Source: Cyclobacterium marinum DSM 745 (GTDB lineage: Bacteria; Bacteroidota; Bacteroidia; Cytophagales; Cyclobacteriaceae). From it: DNA of 64,000 nucleotides. Shown piece after piece: positions 18,916-29,051 of this stretch. A program made the position numbers and the translations under genes. The notes beneath the pieces are model-generated. The model ran no database searches and was not told the origin of the DNA. It saw nothing but the letters and a program-made list of their open reading frames with translations. The stretch lies in contig NC_015914.1 of NCBI RefSeq assembly GCF_000222485.1, positions 3,640,001-3,704,000 of the forward strand, read 5' to 3'. The first letter of the stretch is position 1; each line of letters begins with the position of its first letter.

Positions 18916-20871
18916 ATGTCAAGTAGTGGTAATGAGATTAAAATAACATTTCCTGATCTGTCTGTCAGGGTTTTTGAAAAGGGAGTAACCAGTTTAGAAA
19001 TAGCATTAAGCATCAGTGAAGGTTTGGCCAGAAATGTATTGGCAGCCAAAATCAATGGTGAGATTTGGGATGCTACAAGGGCTATCGACCAAGATGTAAG
19101 CATCGAGTTGCTTACCTGGAAAGATGAAGGTGGGAAATCTACCTTTTGGCATTCTTCTGCCCACTTGTTGGCAGAAGCATTGGAAGCCTTATATCCCGGT
19201 ATTAAATTTGGAATAGGCCCACCTATTGAGAATGGGTTTTATTATGATGTAGATTTTGGAGACAAAACCTTAGAAGGGGCGGAGTTAGAAAAAATAGAAG
19301 CCAAGATGATAGAGTTGGCTCGTCAGAAGAATGAATTTGTCAGAAAAGACATTTCCAAGCAGGATGCCGTTGGCTATTTTAAGGAAAAAGGGGATGAGTA
19401 CAAACTAGACCTACTGGAGAGGTTAGAAGACGGAACCATTACCTTTTATGAGCAAGGAGGATTTACAGACTTGTGTAGAGGGCCCCATATTCCACACACT
19501 GGTTATGTCAAAGCGGTTAAATTGCTGAATATCGCCGGGGCTTATTGGCGAGGGGATGAGAAAAATAAAATGCTTACCCGTATTTATGGCATTACCTTTC
19601 CGAAGGCGAAGGAATTGAAAGAATACCTTCACATGCTTGAGGAAGCGAAGAAAAGAGACCATAGAAAACTTGGCAGGGAATTGGAGTTATTCACTTTTTC
19701 CGAGAAAGTTGGCTTAGGACTGCCATTATGGTTGCCCAAAGGCACCTTATTGCGAGAGCGTTTGGTTTCTTTTCTAAAGAAAGAACAGGATCATACAGGT
19801 TATCAGCAGGTAATCACTCCTCATATAGGGCACAAGGCATTGTATGAAACATCCGGACATTATGAGAAGTATGGTAAGGATTCATTTCAGCCAATAGCTA
19901 CTCCACATGAAGGTGAGGAGTTTTTATTGAAGCCAATGAACTGCCCTCATCACTGTGAAATTTACAAACATAAGCCGAGGTCTTATAAGGATCTCCCGGT
20001 AAGGTATGCCGAATTTGGTACCGTCTATAGGTATGAGCAAAGCGGTGAGTTGCATGGGTTGACCAGGGTACGTGGTTTTACCCAAGATGATGCCCATATA
20101 TTTTGTAGGCAGGATCAGGTAAAAGAAGAGTTTATCAAAGTAATTGACTTGGTATTGTATGTTTTCAAGGCCTTGGGTTTTGACAATTACACGGCGCAAA
20201 TTTCTTTGAGAGACCCTGACAATATGGAAAAATATATTGGGGATGAGGAAGCGTGGAATAAAGCAGAGCAAGCCATTATAGAGGCAGCAGAAGAAAAAGG
20301 ACTGGACACAGTGACAGAAACCGGAGAGGCGGCTTTTTATGGGCCGAAACTGGACTTTATGGTCAAAGATGCTTTGGGAAGAAGTTGGCAACTGGGAACC
20401 ATACAGGTAGATTATCAGTTACCCCAACGGTTTGAATTAGAATATACCGGTTCAGACAATCAAAAACACAGGCCGGTGATGATTCACAGGGCTCCGTTTG
20501 GATCTTTGGAACGATTTGTGGCAGTATTGATAGAGCATTGTGCAGGTAACTTCCCACTTTGGCTGGCCCCTGAGCAATTAGTGATTTTGCCTATATCGGA
20601 AAAATATGCCGAATATGCCTCTAAGGTAAAAGCATTATTGGCAGACAATGACATAACAGGTGAGATTGACAACCGAGATGAGAAGATTGGTAGGAAAATC
20701 AGGGATGCTGAAGTAAAGAAGATTCCATTTATGGTGATTGTAGGGGAGAAAGAGCAGGAGGAAAACAAAATATCACTAAGAAAACATGGAGAAGGTGACA
20801 TTGGCTCATTTGAACTGAGCGCATTTGTGGACTTCTTTCAGGGAATCATTAGGGAATCATTGAATAAATAA
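18916..20871 (+). CDS. thrS: Threonyl-tRNA synthetase
   Basis: Class II synthetase charging tRNA-Thr. Domains in order: TGS (residues about 1-65), the editing domain with [11 protein letters not shown], the catalytic core with motif 2 ([18 protein letters not shown], here [10 protein letters not shown] and [11 protein letters not shown]), the zinc-site Cys in PMNCPHH, motif 3 near [11 protein letters not shown], and a C-terminal anticodon-binding domain from about 545. The 651 residues are full length. infC follows after 85 bases with its own promoter candidate. Confidence 0.98.
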   Translation: MSSSGNEIKITFPDLSVRVFEKGVTSLEIALSISEGLARNVLAAKINGEIWDATRAIDQDVSIELLTWKDEGGKSTFWHSSAHLLAEALEALYPGIKFGIGPPIENGFYYDVDFGDKTLEGAELEKIEAKMIELARQKNEFVRKDISKQDAVGYFKEKGDEYKLDLLERLEDGTITFYEQGGFTDLCRGPHIPHTGYVKAVKLLNIAGAYWRGDEKNKMLTRIYGITFPKAKELKEYLHMLEEAKKRDHRKLGRELELFTFSEKVGLGLPLWLPKGTLLRERLVSFLKKEQDHTGYQQVITPHIGHKALYETSGHYEKYGKDSFQPIATPHEGEEFLLKPMNCPHHCEIYKHKPRSYKDLPVRYAEFGTVYRYEQSGELHGLTRVRGFTQDDAHIFCRQDQVKEEFIKVIDLVLYVFKALGFDNYTAQISLRDPDNMEKYIGDEEAWNKAEQAIIEAAEEKGLDTVTETGEAAFYGPKLDFMVKDALGRSWQLGTIQVDYQLPQRFELEYTGSDNQKHRPVMIHRAPFGSLERFVAVLIEHCAGNFPLWLAPEQLVILPISEKYAEYASKVKALLADNDITGEIDNRDEKIGRKIRDAEVKKIPFMVIVGEKEQEENKISLRKHGEGDIGSFELSAFVDFFQGIIRESLNK

Positions 20872-20890
20872 CAGGAATATAATTTGTTGA

Positions 20891-20922
20891 TTTTTAATAT
20901 TTAAAAAATTATTAGATATTTG
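20891..20922 (+). promoter_or_regulatory. Putative infC promoter
   Basis: TTTT at 20891-20894, a 20-base spacer, and GATATTTG at 20915-20922. The layout matches other candidate promoters in the window and would give a leader of about 30 bases. Confidence 0.4.
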
Positions 20923-20956
20923 CAATCTGAAACTTTAAAAAACAACCATAACTATT

Positions 20957-21508
20957 TTGAGAGGAAAAAGAACTTATACTCCGAGACAAGAGGAACCATA
21001 TAAAGTAAATTCAAAAATTAGGGCCCGAGAGGTCAGGGTTGTAGGAGATTTTGTAGAGGGAGGAAACGCGGTTATGGCGACTGACAAAGCAGTAGCATTG
21101 GCCGAGGAAAATGGGCTTGATCTCGTTGAAATTTCTCCTTCCGCTTCACCACCGGTATGTAAGGTGATCGATTATGCTAAGTTCAAATATGAACAAAAGA
21201 AAAAGCAGAAAGAGATCAAATCCAATGCTGCCAAAACTGTAGTGAAGGAAATTAGGTTTGGTCCCAATACTGATGATCATGATTTCGATTTTAAATTGAA
21301 ACATGCCATCAACTTCTTAAAAGATGGAGCCAAAGTGAAGGCATATGTCCATTTTGTTGGCCGTACCATTGTTTTTAAGGAAAGAGGGGAAATGCTTCTA
21401 TTGAAATTTGCTCAGGCTCTAGAAGACTATGGTCAGGTAGAGCAACTACCAAAAATGGAGGGGAAAAGAATGAACATTTTTGTTTCTCCGAAAGCAGGTA
21501 AGAAATAA
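20957..21508 (+). CDS. infC: Translation initiation factor IF-3, non-AUG start
   Basis: Binds the 30S subunit and proofreads start codons. N-domain ([30 protein letters not shown] in part) and C-domain ([21 protein letters not shown] in part) are complete, 183 residues. There is no in-frame ATG between a stop at 20936 and the conserved N-terminus: only ATA (20948), ATT (20954) and TTG (20957). I place it at TTG, but ATT is equally placed. Rare start codons on infC are known to allow IF-3 to limit its own translation. rpmI and rplT follow in the usual order. Confidence 0.95.
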   Translation: MRGKRTYTPRQEEPYKVNSKIRAREVRVVGDFVEGGNAVMATDKAVALAEENGLDLVEISPSASPPVCKVIDYAKFKYEQKKKQKEIKSNAAKTVVKEIRFGPNTDDHDFDFKLKHAINFLKDGAKVKAYVHFVGRTIVFKERGEMLLLKFAQALEDYGQVEQLPKMEGKRMNIFVSPKAGKK

Positions 21509-21530
21509 TTCAACTAATATATATACGGTA

Positions 21531-21725
21531 ATGCCAAAAGTTAAAACTAAATCAAGTGCTAAGAAAAGGTTCAAGCTTTCTGGGTCTGGAAAGATAAGAA
21601 GGAAGCATGCTTTCAAAAGCCACATTTTGACTAAAAAGTCTACCAAAAGGAAGAGAAATCTTACCAAAATGGGAGTCGTACATGAGTCTGATGAGGGCAG
21701 AGTAAAAGCAATGCTTAGAATCTAA
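21531..21725 (+). CDS. rpmI: 50S ribosomal protein L35
   Basis: A 64-residue, strongly basic protein with the N-terminal [15 protein letters not shown] and the [12 protein letters not shown] block typical of L35. The ATG at 21531 is used rather than earlier in-frame codons that would extend into infC. It lies 22 bases after infC. Confidence 0.97.
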   Translation: MPKVKTKSSAKKRFKLSGSGKIRRKHAFKSHILTKKSTKRKRNLTKMGVVHESDEGRVKAMLRI

Positions 21726-21820
21726 TCAAAAATTATCAGGTTATTTAATTCACCAGGCCTTTGGTAAACAAGTCTTTTCAGAAAAACTGAAAGCACCAAA
21801 AGTCAAAAACTAAAACAAAA
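21726..21820 (+). promoter_or_regulatory. rpmI-rplT spacer with two small hairpins
   Basis: Contains ACCA/TGGT (around 21751-21764) and CTTTTCAG/CTGAAAG (around 21772-21793) inverted repeats just before rplT. L20 commonly represses this operon by binding its mRNA; whether these hairpins serve that is inference. Confidence 0.3.
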
Positions 21821-22165
21821 ATGCCAAGATCGGTCAATTCAGTAGCTTCAAGAGCTAGGAGAAAAAAAGTATTAAAAGCAACCAAAGGTTACTTCGGAAG
21901 AGGTAAAAACGTTTGGACTGTAGCAAAAAACAAGTATGAAAAAGGACTTCAGTATGCTTACAGGGATAGAAAAGTAAAGAAAAGAGAATTCAGAGCTCTT
22001 TGGATTCAAAGAATCAACGCCGGAGCCAGACAATATGGCATTAGCTACTCTCAATTTATGGGATTGCTTAAAAAAGCGGAGATTGATCTTAATAGAAAGG
22101 TACTTGCAGATCTTGCAATGAACCATCCGGTAGCTTTCAAAGCTATCGTTGAAAAAGTAAAATAA
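21821..22165 (+). CDS. rplT: 50S ribosomal protein L20
   Basis: A 114-residue basic protein with [16 protein letters not shown], the [14 protein letters not shown] and [11 protein letters not shown] motifs of L20, which binds 23S rRNA early in assembly. Full length. It ends the thrS-infC-rpmI-rplT unit and is followed by a strong terminator. Confidence 0.98.
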   Translation: MPRSVNSVASRARRKKVLKATKGYFGRGKNVWTVAKNKYEKGLQYAYRDRKVKKREFRALWIQRINAGARQYGISYSQFMGLLKKAEIDLNRKVLADLAMNHPVAFKAIVEKVK

Positions 22166-22185
22166 GAAGCTTTTAAGCTATAGTT

Positions 22186-22211
22186 AAAAACCCTCCTTGG
22201 AGGGTTTTTTT
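22186..22211 (+). terminator. Rho-independent terminator of the rplT unit
   Basis: CCCTCC/GGAGGG stem (22191-22204) extended by A/T pairs and followed by a run of seven T. Confidence 0.9.
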
Positions 22212-22691
22212 ATGCCCTTTTTTTCCAATCTACGATTGAGCATCTTGTCTGCACCAAAGTTTGTTTTTTTTTGTGAAGATAGATGAAAAGGGACGCCTAC
22301 CTCCCATTATTATTAATGTTTTCTTTTGGAAAGCTATGTTGTGAAAATAAGGTATTCAGTTGGAGGAATTGTTTTCAAATCGCAAGGTCACAGCAATATT
22401 GATTCTGTTGAGCCAATAGAAAGACCCGGAACTGGATTTATATTGGATTTAATACAGCTAATTATGAGATGTTTCCAGCCTTGCCTATTACCAAGTTTTA
22501 GAATCAAACCTTAAAAAGGTTTATTTTTTGAAATTTTCCTTATATTACTCAAGGTTTACCTATCAATTGAAAGCCATTAGCCTTATTTTGATTATTTAAG
22601 CCTAAACTAATAAAAGGGAGGTGTTTTACCACATAAGGTATGCCGCCAATACGAGGATTGTGTAAATGAGTTGGATGAAAGGAGAGGGCAT
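22212..22691. other. Intergenic stretch without a supported gene
   Basis: About 480 AT-rich bases between the rplT terminator and the tRNA-Met terminator. A 62-codon open frame at 22326 has no family resemblance or plausible protein character. I see no clear structure. Confidence 0.6.
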
Positions 22692-22723
22692 AAAAAAAGG
22701 TCTCTAAATATAAGAGACCTTTT
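22692..22723 (-). terminator. tRNA-Met terminator
   Basis: GGTCTCT/AGAGACC stem with A/T extension and a 7-base loop; read on the minus strand it ends in a run of seven T directly after the tRNA. Confidence 0.85.
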
Positions 22724-22729
22724 GATGAG

Positions 22730-22803
22730 TAGCGAGGAGGGGAGTTGAACCCCTGACCTCAGGGTTATGAATCCTGCGCTCTAACCATCTGAGCTACCTC
22801 GCC
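22730..22803 (-). tRNA. tRNA-Met (CAU anticodon)
   Basis: Cloverleaf read on the minus strand: acceptor GGCGAGG/CCTCGCT with a G-U last pair, D-arm GCTC/GAGC, anticodon loop TTCATAA, T-arm AGGGG/CCCCT with TTCAACT loop, discriminator A, no encoded CCA. The anticodon stem lacks the three G-C pairs of initiator tRNA, so this is an elongator-type CAU tRNA; a lysidine-modified tRNA-Ile cannot be excluded. One A-C mismatch closes the anticodon stem. Confidence 0.93.
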
Positions 22804-22814
22804 AATTGGGAATG

Positions 22815-22846
22815 CAAATATGTGAGTATAATCCTTGAATTGCAAA
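22815..22846 (-). promoter_or_regulatory. Putative tRNA-Met promoter
   Basis: On the minus strand TTTG (22846-22843), 20-base spacer, CATATTTG (22822-22815), 11 bases before the tRNA. Same spacing as the tRNA-Thr promoter. Confidence 0.6.
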
Positions 22847-22896
22847 TCAAGTACCTAAAAAATAATGCACTTTTTACAACTAGAATAAAAAAAGCC

Positions 22897-23301
22897 ATGG
22901 AGAAAATCAAATTTGTTTCAGATTATCAGATAAATAGCTCCAAAAAGATTATTTATCCATATTTAAGCACAGCAAGTGGATTGTCACAATGGTTTGCCGA
23001 TGATGTAGTAATTAATGAGGATAAAGTTTACAATTTCATTTATGATGGCGAAGATCATTATGCACGGGCAGTTATTATGCGGACCAATCATCATGTCAAA
23101 TTTGAGTTTTTTGACCCCGGTGAAGGGGAAGAGGGTGTAGATGCTGAGCATTCTTTCATCGAATTTAAGCTTGACGAAAATGAATTAACACAAACCATTT
23201 ATCTTCGTGTAATAGAATATGGCGATGCCTTTGACGAGCAGGAGCAGCAATCAATATGGGAAGGGTTAATAGGTTCGCTCAAAGAGATTATTGGCGGATA
23301 A
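22897..23301 (+). CDS. START-like domain protein
   Basis: A 134-residue soluble protein of the START/AHSA1-like helix-grip fold: MEKIKFVSDYQINSS, then YPYLSTASGLSQWFAD, a beta-rich middle and a C-terminal helix with SIWEGLIGSLKEII. The ATG at 22897 is preferred to an earlier in-frame GTG at 22822 that would run into the tRNA promoter. Related proteins are conserved as single genes in Bacteroidota; ligand and role are unknown. Confidence 0.75.
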   Translation: MEKIKFVSDYQINSSKKIIYPYLSTASGLSQWFADDVVINEDKVYNFIYDGEDHYARAVIMRTNHHVKFEFFDPGEGEEGVDAEHSFIEFKLDENELTQTIYLRVIEYGDAFDEQEQQSIWEGLIGSLKEIIGG

Positions 23302-23526
23302 AATGGCTTTAAATTATCATTTTTAACTTAATATGCTCAATTTTGTCAAAGGCTTAACCCTGCAGTTTAAATGCAAAGCAAGCATGTACCGTAAGCTGAT
23401 GAAATATGCTTCCATAAATTAGTAGTAAATCTCTATCAGTAATTGGTGCAAATAGCGTTGATACCTATACCCACTAGAATGGCGATTGGCTATTTTGTGT
23501 TGACAAATGAAAAGTAAAAGCATTGA

Positions 23527-25356
23527 ATGAAAAAATTAGATAAGCTGGTATTGGGGTCATTCCTCAGTCCTTTTCTGCTTACTTTTATCGTGGTAGATTT
23601 TATTTTACTCACGGTGAATATGCTTAAATATTTCGATGAGATTTTTGGGAAGGACCTGCCTTTTATGGTCTATATGGAACTCATTGGTTATTTTGTGATA
23701 AGCATTTCTCCCATGGCCTTGCCGTTGGCAGTGTTGCTTTCATCCTTGATGACCTTTGGTAACTTGGGAGAACACTTTGAGTTAACCGCCATCAAGAGCA
23801 GTGGCATTTCCCTTAACCGAACAATGCTTCCGATAGGTGTATTTGTCGCCATCGTTACTGTTTTGGCATTTTTATCCAATAATTACATTGTTCCTCGGGT
23901 AAACCTGAAGACATTTAGTCTATTGTATGATATCCGGATGAAATCTCCTGCCTTTGATATCAAAGAGGGGGTGTTTTATAATGGAATACCGGGATATAGC
24001 ATTAAGGTTAATAATAAATTGGACGAAGTGCGGCTCCAAGATGTATTGATTTATGACCATACTTCCGGACAGGGCAATCTCCATGTGATAACTGCAGATT
24101 CAGGTAGGATGGAGCCTTTTTTTAACGACCGGTACATTATGTTGACCCTTTATCACGGTAACAGCTACCAAGAAGGGTCGGGAAGAAGAGGAGGAAGGAA
24201 TGTTCCCCAAGCTTTCAGTAGAACACAATTTGAAACCAATAAAATGGTTTTCAATTTGGATGCTTTTGAACTTGATCGGACGGATGAAAAGCTTTGGTCC
24301 AACAGTAAATCCATTAAAAATATTAGAGAGATACGGGTGGACCTTGACTCAATGGAAAGAGAAATCAATCACTTTCACTTTTTTAATTATGCCAATACTG
24401 AAGCCTCTTACAACTATTTTGGTAGATCCCGTAAGCTTACCCCACCGAAGGATATCTTGGATAAAAAATTGGAAAGTGATTCTTTGAAAAATTTAAGGTA
24501 TCAGGCCGAACATGACTTGCTTCTAAAAGGAGATGACATTGAGCGGGCAAGTGGGGAAGGTTCAGCAGCAGCAGTATCTTCTAATGCTTCAGGAGGGAAA
24601 AATACCAATAGCACTACTGCTACTGATACAAGCGGTGGCGTTGCTCCGCCGGTTAAGTTAGCACAAAGGGGGGACAGTAAGTCTTCTGTAGCATCGAGTG
24701 ATACCCTTGTCCAATCCAAAGACAGCTTAGACAAAGCTTTGGCAAATAATAAAAATCCCGACATGCGGGATATTAACAAAAACAGTTCTTTGAAATTGGA
24801 GAAACCGGTCCTACAGACCCTTTCTGATGATCAAGAAAAACGTCTGGACTCCTTGTTATCGACGCCAAGATACCGTAACTCCAGGGCTTCTGTAGGGCTT
24901 ACTTCAGCAAGAAATATAAAAAACAATTTCACCAAGAATAAAACACAAATCAATGAAGTGATGAGGCAATACAGGCATTTTACGGTTGCCTGGTATCAGA
25001 AGTATACGCAGTCATTGGCCTGTTTCGTAATGTTCATGATTGGGGCACCATTGGGAGCAATTATAAAAAAAGGGGGGCTAGGAATGCCGGTATTGTTGTC
25101 CATTATCTTTTTTATCATGTATTATATGCTGACCATTACCGGAGAGAAATGGGCGAAGGAAGGTTTATCAGATCCGCTTTTTGGAACTTTTTTCTCCAAT
25201 ATGGCATTGATTCCTTTCGGTTTGTTCTTTTTAAAACAAGCACGAAAGGACGCAAGATTATTTGAACCCGATTTTTACCAAGGAATTTGGGAAAAAATAG
25301 TTAAATTATACCAGAAATTGGTCCAAAGAAAAAAGTTAAAAGAAGATGTTTTATAA
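23527..25356 (+). CDS. LptF/LptG-family permease (YjgP/YjgQ)
   Basis: Inner-membrane subunit of the lipopolysaccharide export ABC transporter. Six membrane segments in the family pattern: three near the N-terminus (about 12-38, 52-78, 98-118) and three near the C-terminus (about 490-515, 520-540, 555-575), with a periplasmic beta-jellyroll between (MKSPAFDIKEGVFY region). Residues about 335-445 form a low-complexity Ser/Thr/Ala/Asp insertion absent from classical LptF/G, making the protein 609 residues instead of about 360-480. LptF versus LptG cannot be settled. It is followed by rpsO under a separate promoter. Confidence 0.88.
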   Translation: MKKLDKLVLGSFLSPFLLTFIVVDFILLTVNMLKYFDEIFGKDLPFMVYMELIGYFVISISPMALPLAVLLSSLMTFGNLGEHFELTAIKSSGISLNRTMLPIGVFVAIVTVLAFLSNNYIVPRVNLKTFSLLYDIRMKSPAFDIKEGVFYNGIPGYSIKVNNKLDEVRLQDVLIYDHTSGQGNLHVITADSGRMEPFFNDRYIMLTLYHGNSYQEGSGRRGGRNVPQAFSRTQFETNKMVFNLDAFELDRTDEKLWSNSKSIKNIREIRVDLDSMEREINHFHFFNYANTEASYNYFGRSRKLTPPKDILDKKLESDSLKNLRYQAEHDLLLKGDDIERASGEGSAAAVSSNASGGKNTNSTTATDTSGGVAPPVKLAQRGDSKSSVASSDTLVQSKDSLDKALANNKNPDMRDINKNSSLKLEKPVLQTLSDDQEKRLDSLLSTPRYRNSRASVGLTSARNIKNNFTKNKTQINEVMRQYRHFTVAWYQKYTQSLACFVMFMIGAPLGAIIKKGGLGMPVLLSIIFFIMYYMLTITGEKWAKEGLSDPLFGTFFSNMALIPFGLFFLKQARKDARLFEPDFYQGIWEKIVKLYQKLVQRKKLKEDVL

Positions 25357-25380
25357 TTTGGAATAAAACAGCTACCTTTG
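25349..25380 (+). promoter_or_regulatory. Putative rpsO promoter
   Basis: TTTT at 25349-25352, a 20-base spacer, and an exact TAnnTTTG box (TACCTTTG, 25373-25380), about 40 bases before the rpsO ATG. Confidence 0.5.
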
Positions 25381-25419
25381 GCTCTGTTTTAAAAAATTTA
25401 ACATCATATTTGACTAAGC

Positions 25420-25695
25420 ATGTATTTAGCGAAAGAAGAAAAAGTAGAACTATTCAAGAATCATGGTCGGTTGAAGTCAGAAAGTGATACAGGGTCTCCT
25501 GAGTCACAAATTGCCCTGTTTACTTACAGGATTAAGCACCTGACGGAACACTTAAAGACCAACAAGAAGGACCATTCAAGCAGAAAAGGCCTTTTGAAAT
25601 TGGTAGGTAAAAGAAGGCGTTTGCTGAATTACCTTATTAAAATTGATATTGAGAGATACAGGAATGTAATTGCTGACCTTGGTATCCGTAAATAA
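25420..25695 (+). CDS. rpsO: 30S ribosomal protein S15
   Basis: A 91-residue S15, all helical, with [31 protein letters not shown] and KRRRLLNYL. Binds 16S rRNA helices 20-22 and helps form subunit bridges. It is followed by a 12-bp terminator hairpin and then pnp, the common rpsO-pnp order. Confidence 0.98.
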   Translation: MYLAKEEKVELFKNHGRLKSESDTGSPESQIALFTYRIKHLTEHLKTNKKDHSSRKGLLKLVGKRRRLLNYLIKIDIERYRNVIADLGIRK

Positions 25696-25701
25696 TAACT
25701 T

Positions 25702-25736
25702 GTAGGGTTCCTTTATTTAAGGGACCTTACTTTTTT
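25702..25736 (+). terminator. Rho-independent terminator between rpsO and pnp
   Basis: Twelve-pair hairpin (25702-25730, two G-U pairs, 5-base loop) followed by six T. It should separate most rpsO transcripts from pnp, and a hairpin here is also where RNase processing occurs in other bacteria. Confidence 0.88.
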
Positions 25737-25796
25737 ACTTCCTTCTGTTATTAAGCCTTATTTTTAAAACTATACACTTTACATACTCAAAAGTAT

Positions 25797-27932
25797 ATGT
25801 TACCAAATACAATTTCAAAAACTATCACTCTTGAAGATGGTAGGGAAATAATCATAGAGACAGGTGCATTGGCCAAACAAGCTGATGGTGCTGTTGTAAT
25901 TAAAATGGGCAAAGCTATACTACTAGCTACCGTAGTAACTAAAAAAGAAGCAGGTGAGGGGGTTGATTTTCTCCCTATGTCTGTAGATTACCAGGAGAAA
26001 TTCGCTTCTTCAGGGAAAATACCTGGAGGATTTTTGAAGAGAGAAGGAAGATTATCTGATTACGAAATATTAATTAGTAGAATGGTAGATAGGGCCATTA
26101 GGCCTATTTTCCCTGATGACTACCACGCAGATACCAACATAAGCATCACTTTGATGTCTTATGATGAAGACGTTTTACCTGACTGCCTAGCGGGACTTGC
26201 TGCTTCTGCAGCACTTGCTGTTTCTGATATTCCTTTCAACGGACCTATCTCAGAAGTAAGGGTGGCAAAGATTGATGGCAATCTATTTATTAATCCTACC
26301 CCTAAAGAGCTAGAAAAGGCCTCTTTGGAACTAATTGTAGCAGGATCTGAAGAATTTATCCTTATGGTAGAGGGTGAAGGAGATGAGGTTTCTGAAGACG
26401 AAATGGTAGAGGCACTGCAATTTGCTCACGAAGAAATCAAAAAACACTGCAAAGTTCAAAAAGAACTGACCAAGCTTGTAGGCAAGGAAGAAAAAAGAGC
26501 TTACAGTCATGAGGTAAATGACGAAGCACTTCATGCTAAAATTAAAGAGGAATTGTATGACAGTCTGTATGATGTGGTCAGCAGGCAAATTCCTAACAAA
26601 TCGGAAAGATCAGAACTAGTAAAGGCCATCAAAGAAAAATTTGTAGAAAGCCTTGGAGAAGATCACGAGTACGATGAAAGCCTCATTGGTAGATATTTCG
26701 GTAAGGTTCATAAAGAAGCGGCCAGAAATTTTACCTTGAATGAGAAAAAGAGATTAGATGGCAGAGAGCCTGATGAAATTAGACCTATTTGGTCGGTAGT
26801 GGATTACTTGCCATCGGCGCATGGTTCTGCCGTTTTTACCAGAGGAGAGACCCAGTCAATTGCCACTTGTACTTTAGGTACCAAGCTTGATGAACAAATG
26901 GTAGACGGAGCCGTTTTATCGGGTTATAACAAATTCTTTTTACACTACAATTTCCCTGGTTTTAGTACCGGAGAAGTTAAACCAAATAGAGGACCGGGAA
27001 GAAGGGAAGTAGGTCATGGTAACCTTGCCATGCGCGCACTTAAGAAAGTGTTGCCTGCACCGGAAGACAATCCTTATACCATCCGAGTAGTTTCCGATAT
27101 ATTGGAATCCAATGGTTCATCTTCAATGGCTACTGTATGTGCAGGATCATTGGCTCTAATGGATGCCGGTATTGCGATCAAAAGCCCTGTTACAGGGATT
27201 GCGATGGGGATGATTTCTGATGCAGAGACAGGAAATTACACGATTTTGTCCGATATTTTAGGTGATGAAGATCACTTGGGAGATATGGATTTTAAAGTGA
27301 CCGGTACTGCTAAAGGTATCACTGCTTGCCAGATGGATCTTAAAGTAGAAGGTTTGGATTATGAAGTGTTGAAAGAGGCACTTTACCAAGCAAGAAAAGG
27401 AAGGCTACACATTTTGGATGAAATCAATAAAACATTGTCATCCGCAAGACCTGAATTTAAGCCACATACTCCAAGGTCCTATAACATGCAGATTCCTAAG
27501 GAATTGATTGGTGCGGTTATCGGCCCCGGAGGAAAAGTTATCCAAGAAATCCAAAAAGATACAGGAGCTACTGTTATTATTGAAGAGGTGGATAATATCG
27601 GGAAAATCAATATTTTCTCAAATAATCAGGAATCAATGGACGCTGCCATTGGCAGGATAAAAGCAATCGTTGCTCAGCCGGAGATTGGTGAGACCTATAC
27701 CGGTAAAGTTAAGAACATTATGCCTTTTGGTGCTTTTATTGAGTTTATGCCTGGTAAAGATGGTTTATTGCATATTTCTGAAATCAAGTGGGAAAGACTT
27801 GAATCCATGGATGGTGTTTTAGAATCTGGCGAGGAAATTGCAGTGAAGTTAATCGATGTGGATAAAAAGACAGGAAAATACAAATTGTCTAGAAAAGCAT
27901 TATTGCCTAAACCGGAAAGAAAAGACAAATAA
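25797..27932 (+). CDS. pnp: Polynucleotide phosphorylase
   Basis: 3'-5' phosphorolytic exoribonuclease of the mRNA decay machinery. Two RNase PH domains ([21 protein letters not shown] in part, and [28 protein letters not shown] in part), then a KH domain with [16 protein letters not shown] at about residue 565 and a C-terminal S1 domain ([17 protein letters not shown] in part). The 711 residues are full length. The tail is short and basic. Confidence 0.97.
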   Translation: MLPNTISKTITLEDGREIIIETGALAKQADGAVVIKMGKAILLATVVTKKEAGEGVDFLPMSVDYQEKFASSGKIPGGFLKREGRLSDYEILISRMVDRAIRPIFPDDYHADTNISITLMSYDEDVLPDCLAGLAASAALAVSDIPFNGPISEVRVAKIDGNLFINPTPKELEKASLELIVAGSEEFILMVEGEGDEVSEDEMVEALQFAHEEIKKHCKVQKELTKLVGKEEKRAYSHEVNDEALHAKIKEELYDSLYDVVSRQIPNKSERSELVKAIKEKFVESLGEDHEYDESLIGRYFGKVHKEAARNFTLNEKKRLDGREPDEIRPIWSVVDYLPSAHGSAVFTRGETQSIATCTLGTKLDEQMVDGAVLSGYNKFFLHYNFPGFSTGEVKPNRGPGRREVGHGNLAMRALKKVLPAPEDNPYTIRVVSDILESNGSSSMATVCAGSLALMDAGIAIKSPVTGIAMGMISDAETGNYTILSDILGDEDHLGDMDFKVTGTAKGITACQMDLKVEGLDYEVLKEALYQARKGRLHILDEINKTLSSARPEFKPHTPRSYNMQIPKELIGAVIGPGGKVIQEIQKDTGATVIIEEVDNIGKINIFSNNQESMDAAIGRIKAIVAQPEIGETYTGKVKNIMPFGAFIEFMPGKDGLLHISEIKWERLESMDGVLESGEEIAVKLIDVDKKTGKYKLSRKALLPKPERKDK

Positions 27933-28032
27933 GCTGGAAGTTCTCTAAATTAATAGGTCATGAAATATAAAATGAACTATTTTGAAGGGAACATCTGTTA
28001 TCAATGCGTTAAAAAATAATCAATAAAATTGA

Positions 28033-28896
28033 ATGAGGCAGCTTAAAATCAGTAAACAGATTACCAACAGGGAGAGTCAATCTCTGGATAAATACCTTCA
28101 AGAGATAGGTAAGGTAGATTTATTGACAGCAGACGAAGAAGTGGTTTTGGCCAAAAGGATCCGTGAGGGAGACCAATTGGCATTGGAAAAGTTAACCAAA
28201 GCCAACCTTAGATTTGTTGTCTCCGTTGCCAAGCAATACCAAAACCAAGGCTTATCCTTGGGAGATTTGATCAATGAGGGTAACCTAGGTTTGATTAAAG
28301 CGGCCCAAAGATTTGATGAAACCAGGGGGTTTAAATTTATATCCTATGCTGTATGGTGGATCCGCCAATCCATTCTTCAAGCTCTAGCTGAACAATCCAG
28401 GATTGTTAGGCTTCCACTAAATAGAGTGGGTTCGTTGAATAAGATCAGCAAAACATTTTCTGAGCTGGAGCAAAAGTTTGAACGTGAACCATCACCGGAA
28501 GAACTTGCCGAAGTTTTGGAAGTGACTGCAGGAGAAGTAGTGGATACCATGAAAATTTCCGGTAGGCATGTGTCTATGGATGCTCCATTTGTTCAAGGAG
28601 AAGAAAATAGTTTGCTGGATGTTCTGGAAAATGACGGTGAAATTAAACCTGATGATGGTTTGATGAATGACTCTTTAAGGAAGGAAGTTCAAAGGGCCTT
28701 GTCTACTCTTACCCAAAGGGAGGCTGATGTCATTACCCTTTATTTCGGACTCAACGGTGAACATGCCATGACCTTGGAGGAAATTGGTGAGAAATTTAAC
28801 CTTACTCGAGAAAGGGTAAGGCAGATCAAAGAAAAAGCCATTAGGCGACTTAGACACACCAGTAGAAGCAAAACTTTGAAGCCTTATCTGGGATAA
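28033..28896 (+). CDS. rpoD: Primary sigma factor RpoD/SigA, short form
   Basis: Housekeeping sigma-70. Regions 1.2 to 4.2 are present: [15 protein letters not shown] (1.2), [30 protein letters not shown] (2.1-2.2, quoted only by position about 55-85), [20 protein letters not shown] within 2.3-2.4, and a region 4 HTH ending [13 protein letters not shown]. Region 1.1 is missing, giving 287 residues, as is usual in Bacteroidota, whose promoters use TTTG/TAnnTTTG boxes like those found in this window. Confidence 0.95.
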   Translation: MRQLKISKQITNRESQSLDKYLQEIGKVDLLTADEEVVLAKRIREGDQLALEKLTKANLRFVVSVAKQYQNQGLSLGDLINEGNLGLIKAAQRFDETRGFKFISYAVWWIRQSILQALAEQSRIVRLPLNRVGSLNKISKTFSELEQKFEREPSPEELAEVLEVTAGEVVDTMKISGRHVSMDAPFVQGEENSLLDVLENDGEIKPDDGLMNDSLRKEVQRALSTLTQREADVITLYFGLNGEHAMTLEEIGEKFNLTRERVRQIKEKAIRRLRHTSRSKTLKPYLG

Positions 28897-28922
28897 ATTA
28901 TAAAGCAAAGTTAAAAAATAAG

Positions 28923-28946
28923 AAAGGGCACTTTGCCCTTTTTTTA
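28923..28946 (+). terminator. Terminator after rpoD
   Basis: AAAGGGCA/TGCCCTTT stem with a 3-base loop and a T run. Confidence 0.9.
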
Positions 28947-29051
28947 TATCCCACAAAAAAACTTCATTCGCGTAAACTTTTTAGTTTTGCAATGATGTTA
29001 GTATTCGAAAGAATTTCATTTTGTGAGAAATATTGAACAATTGATAAAACA

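Noticed and set aside
22326..22514. 62-codon open frame after the rplT terminator
   Set aside because: No family resemblance, no promoter, poor protein character; treated as chance.
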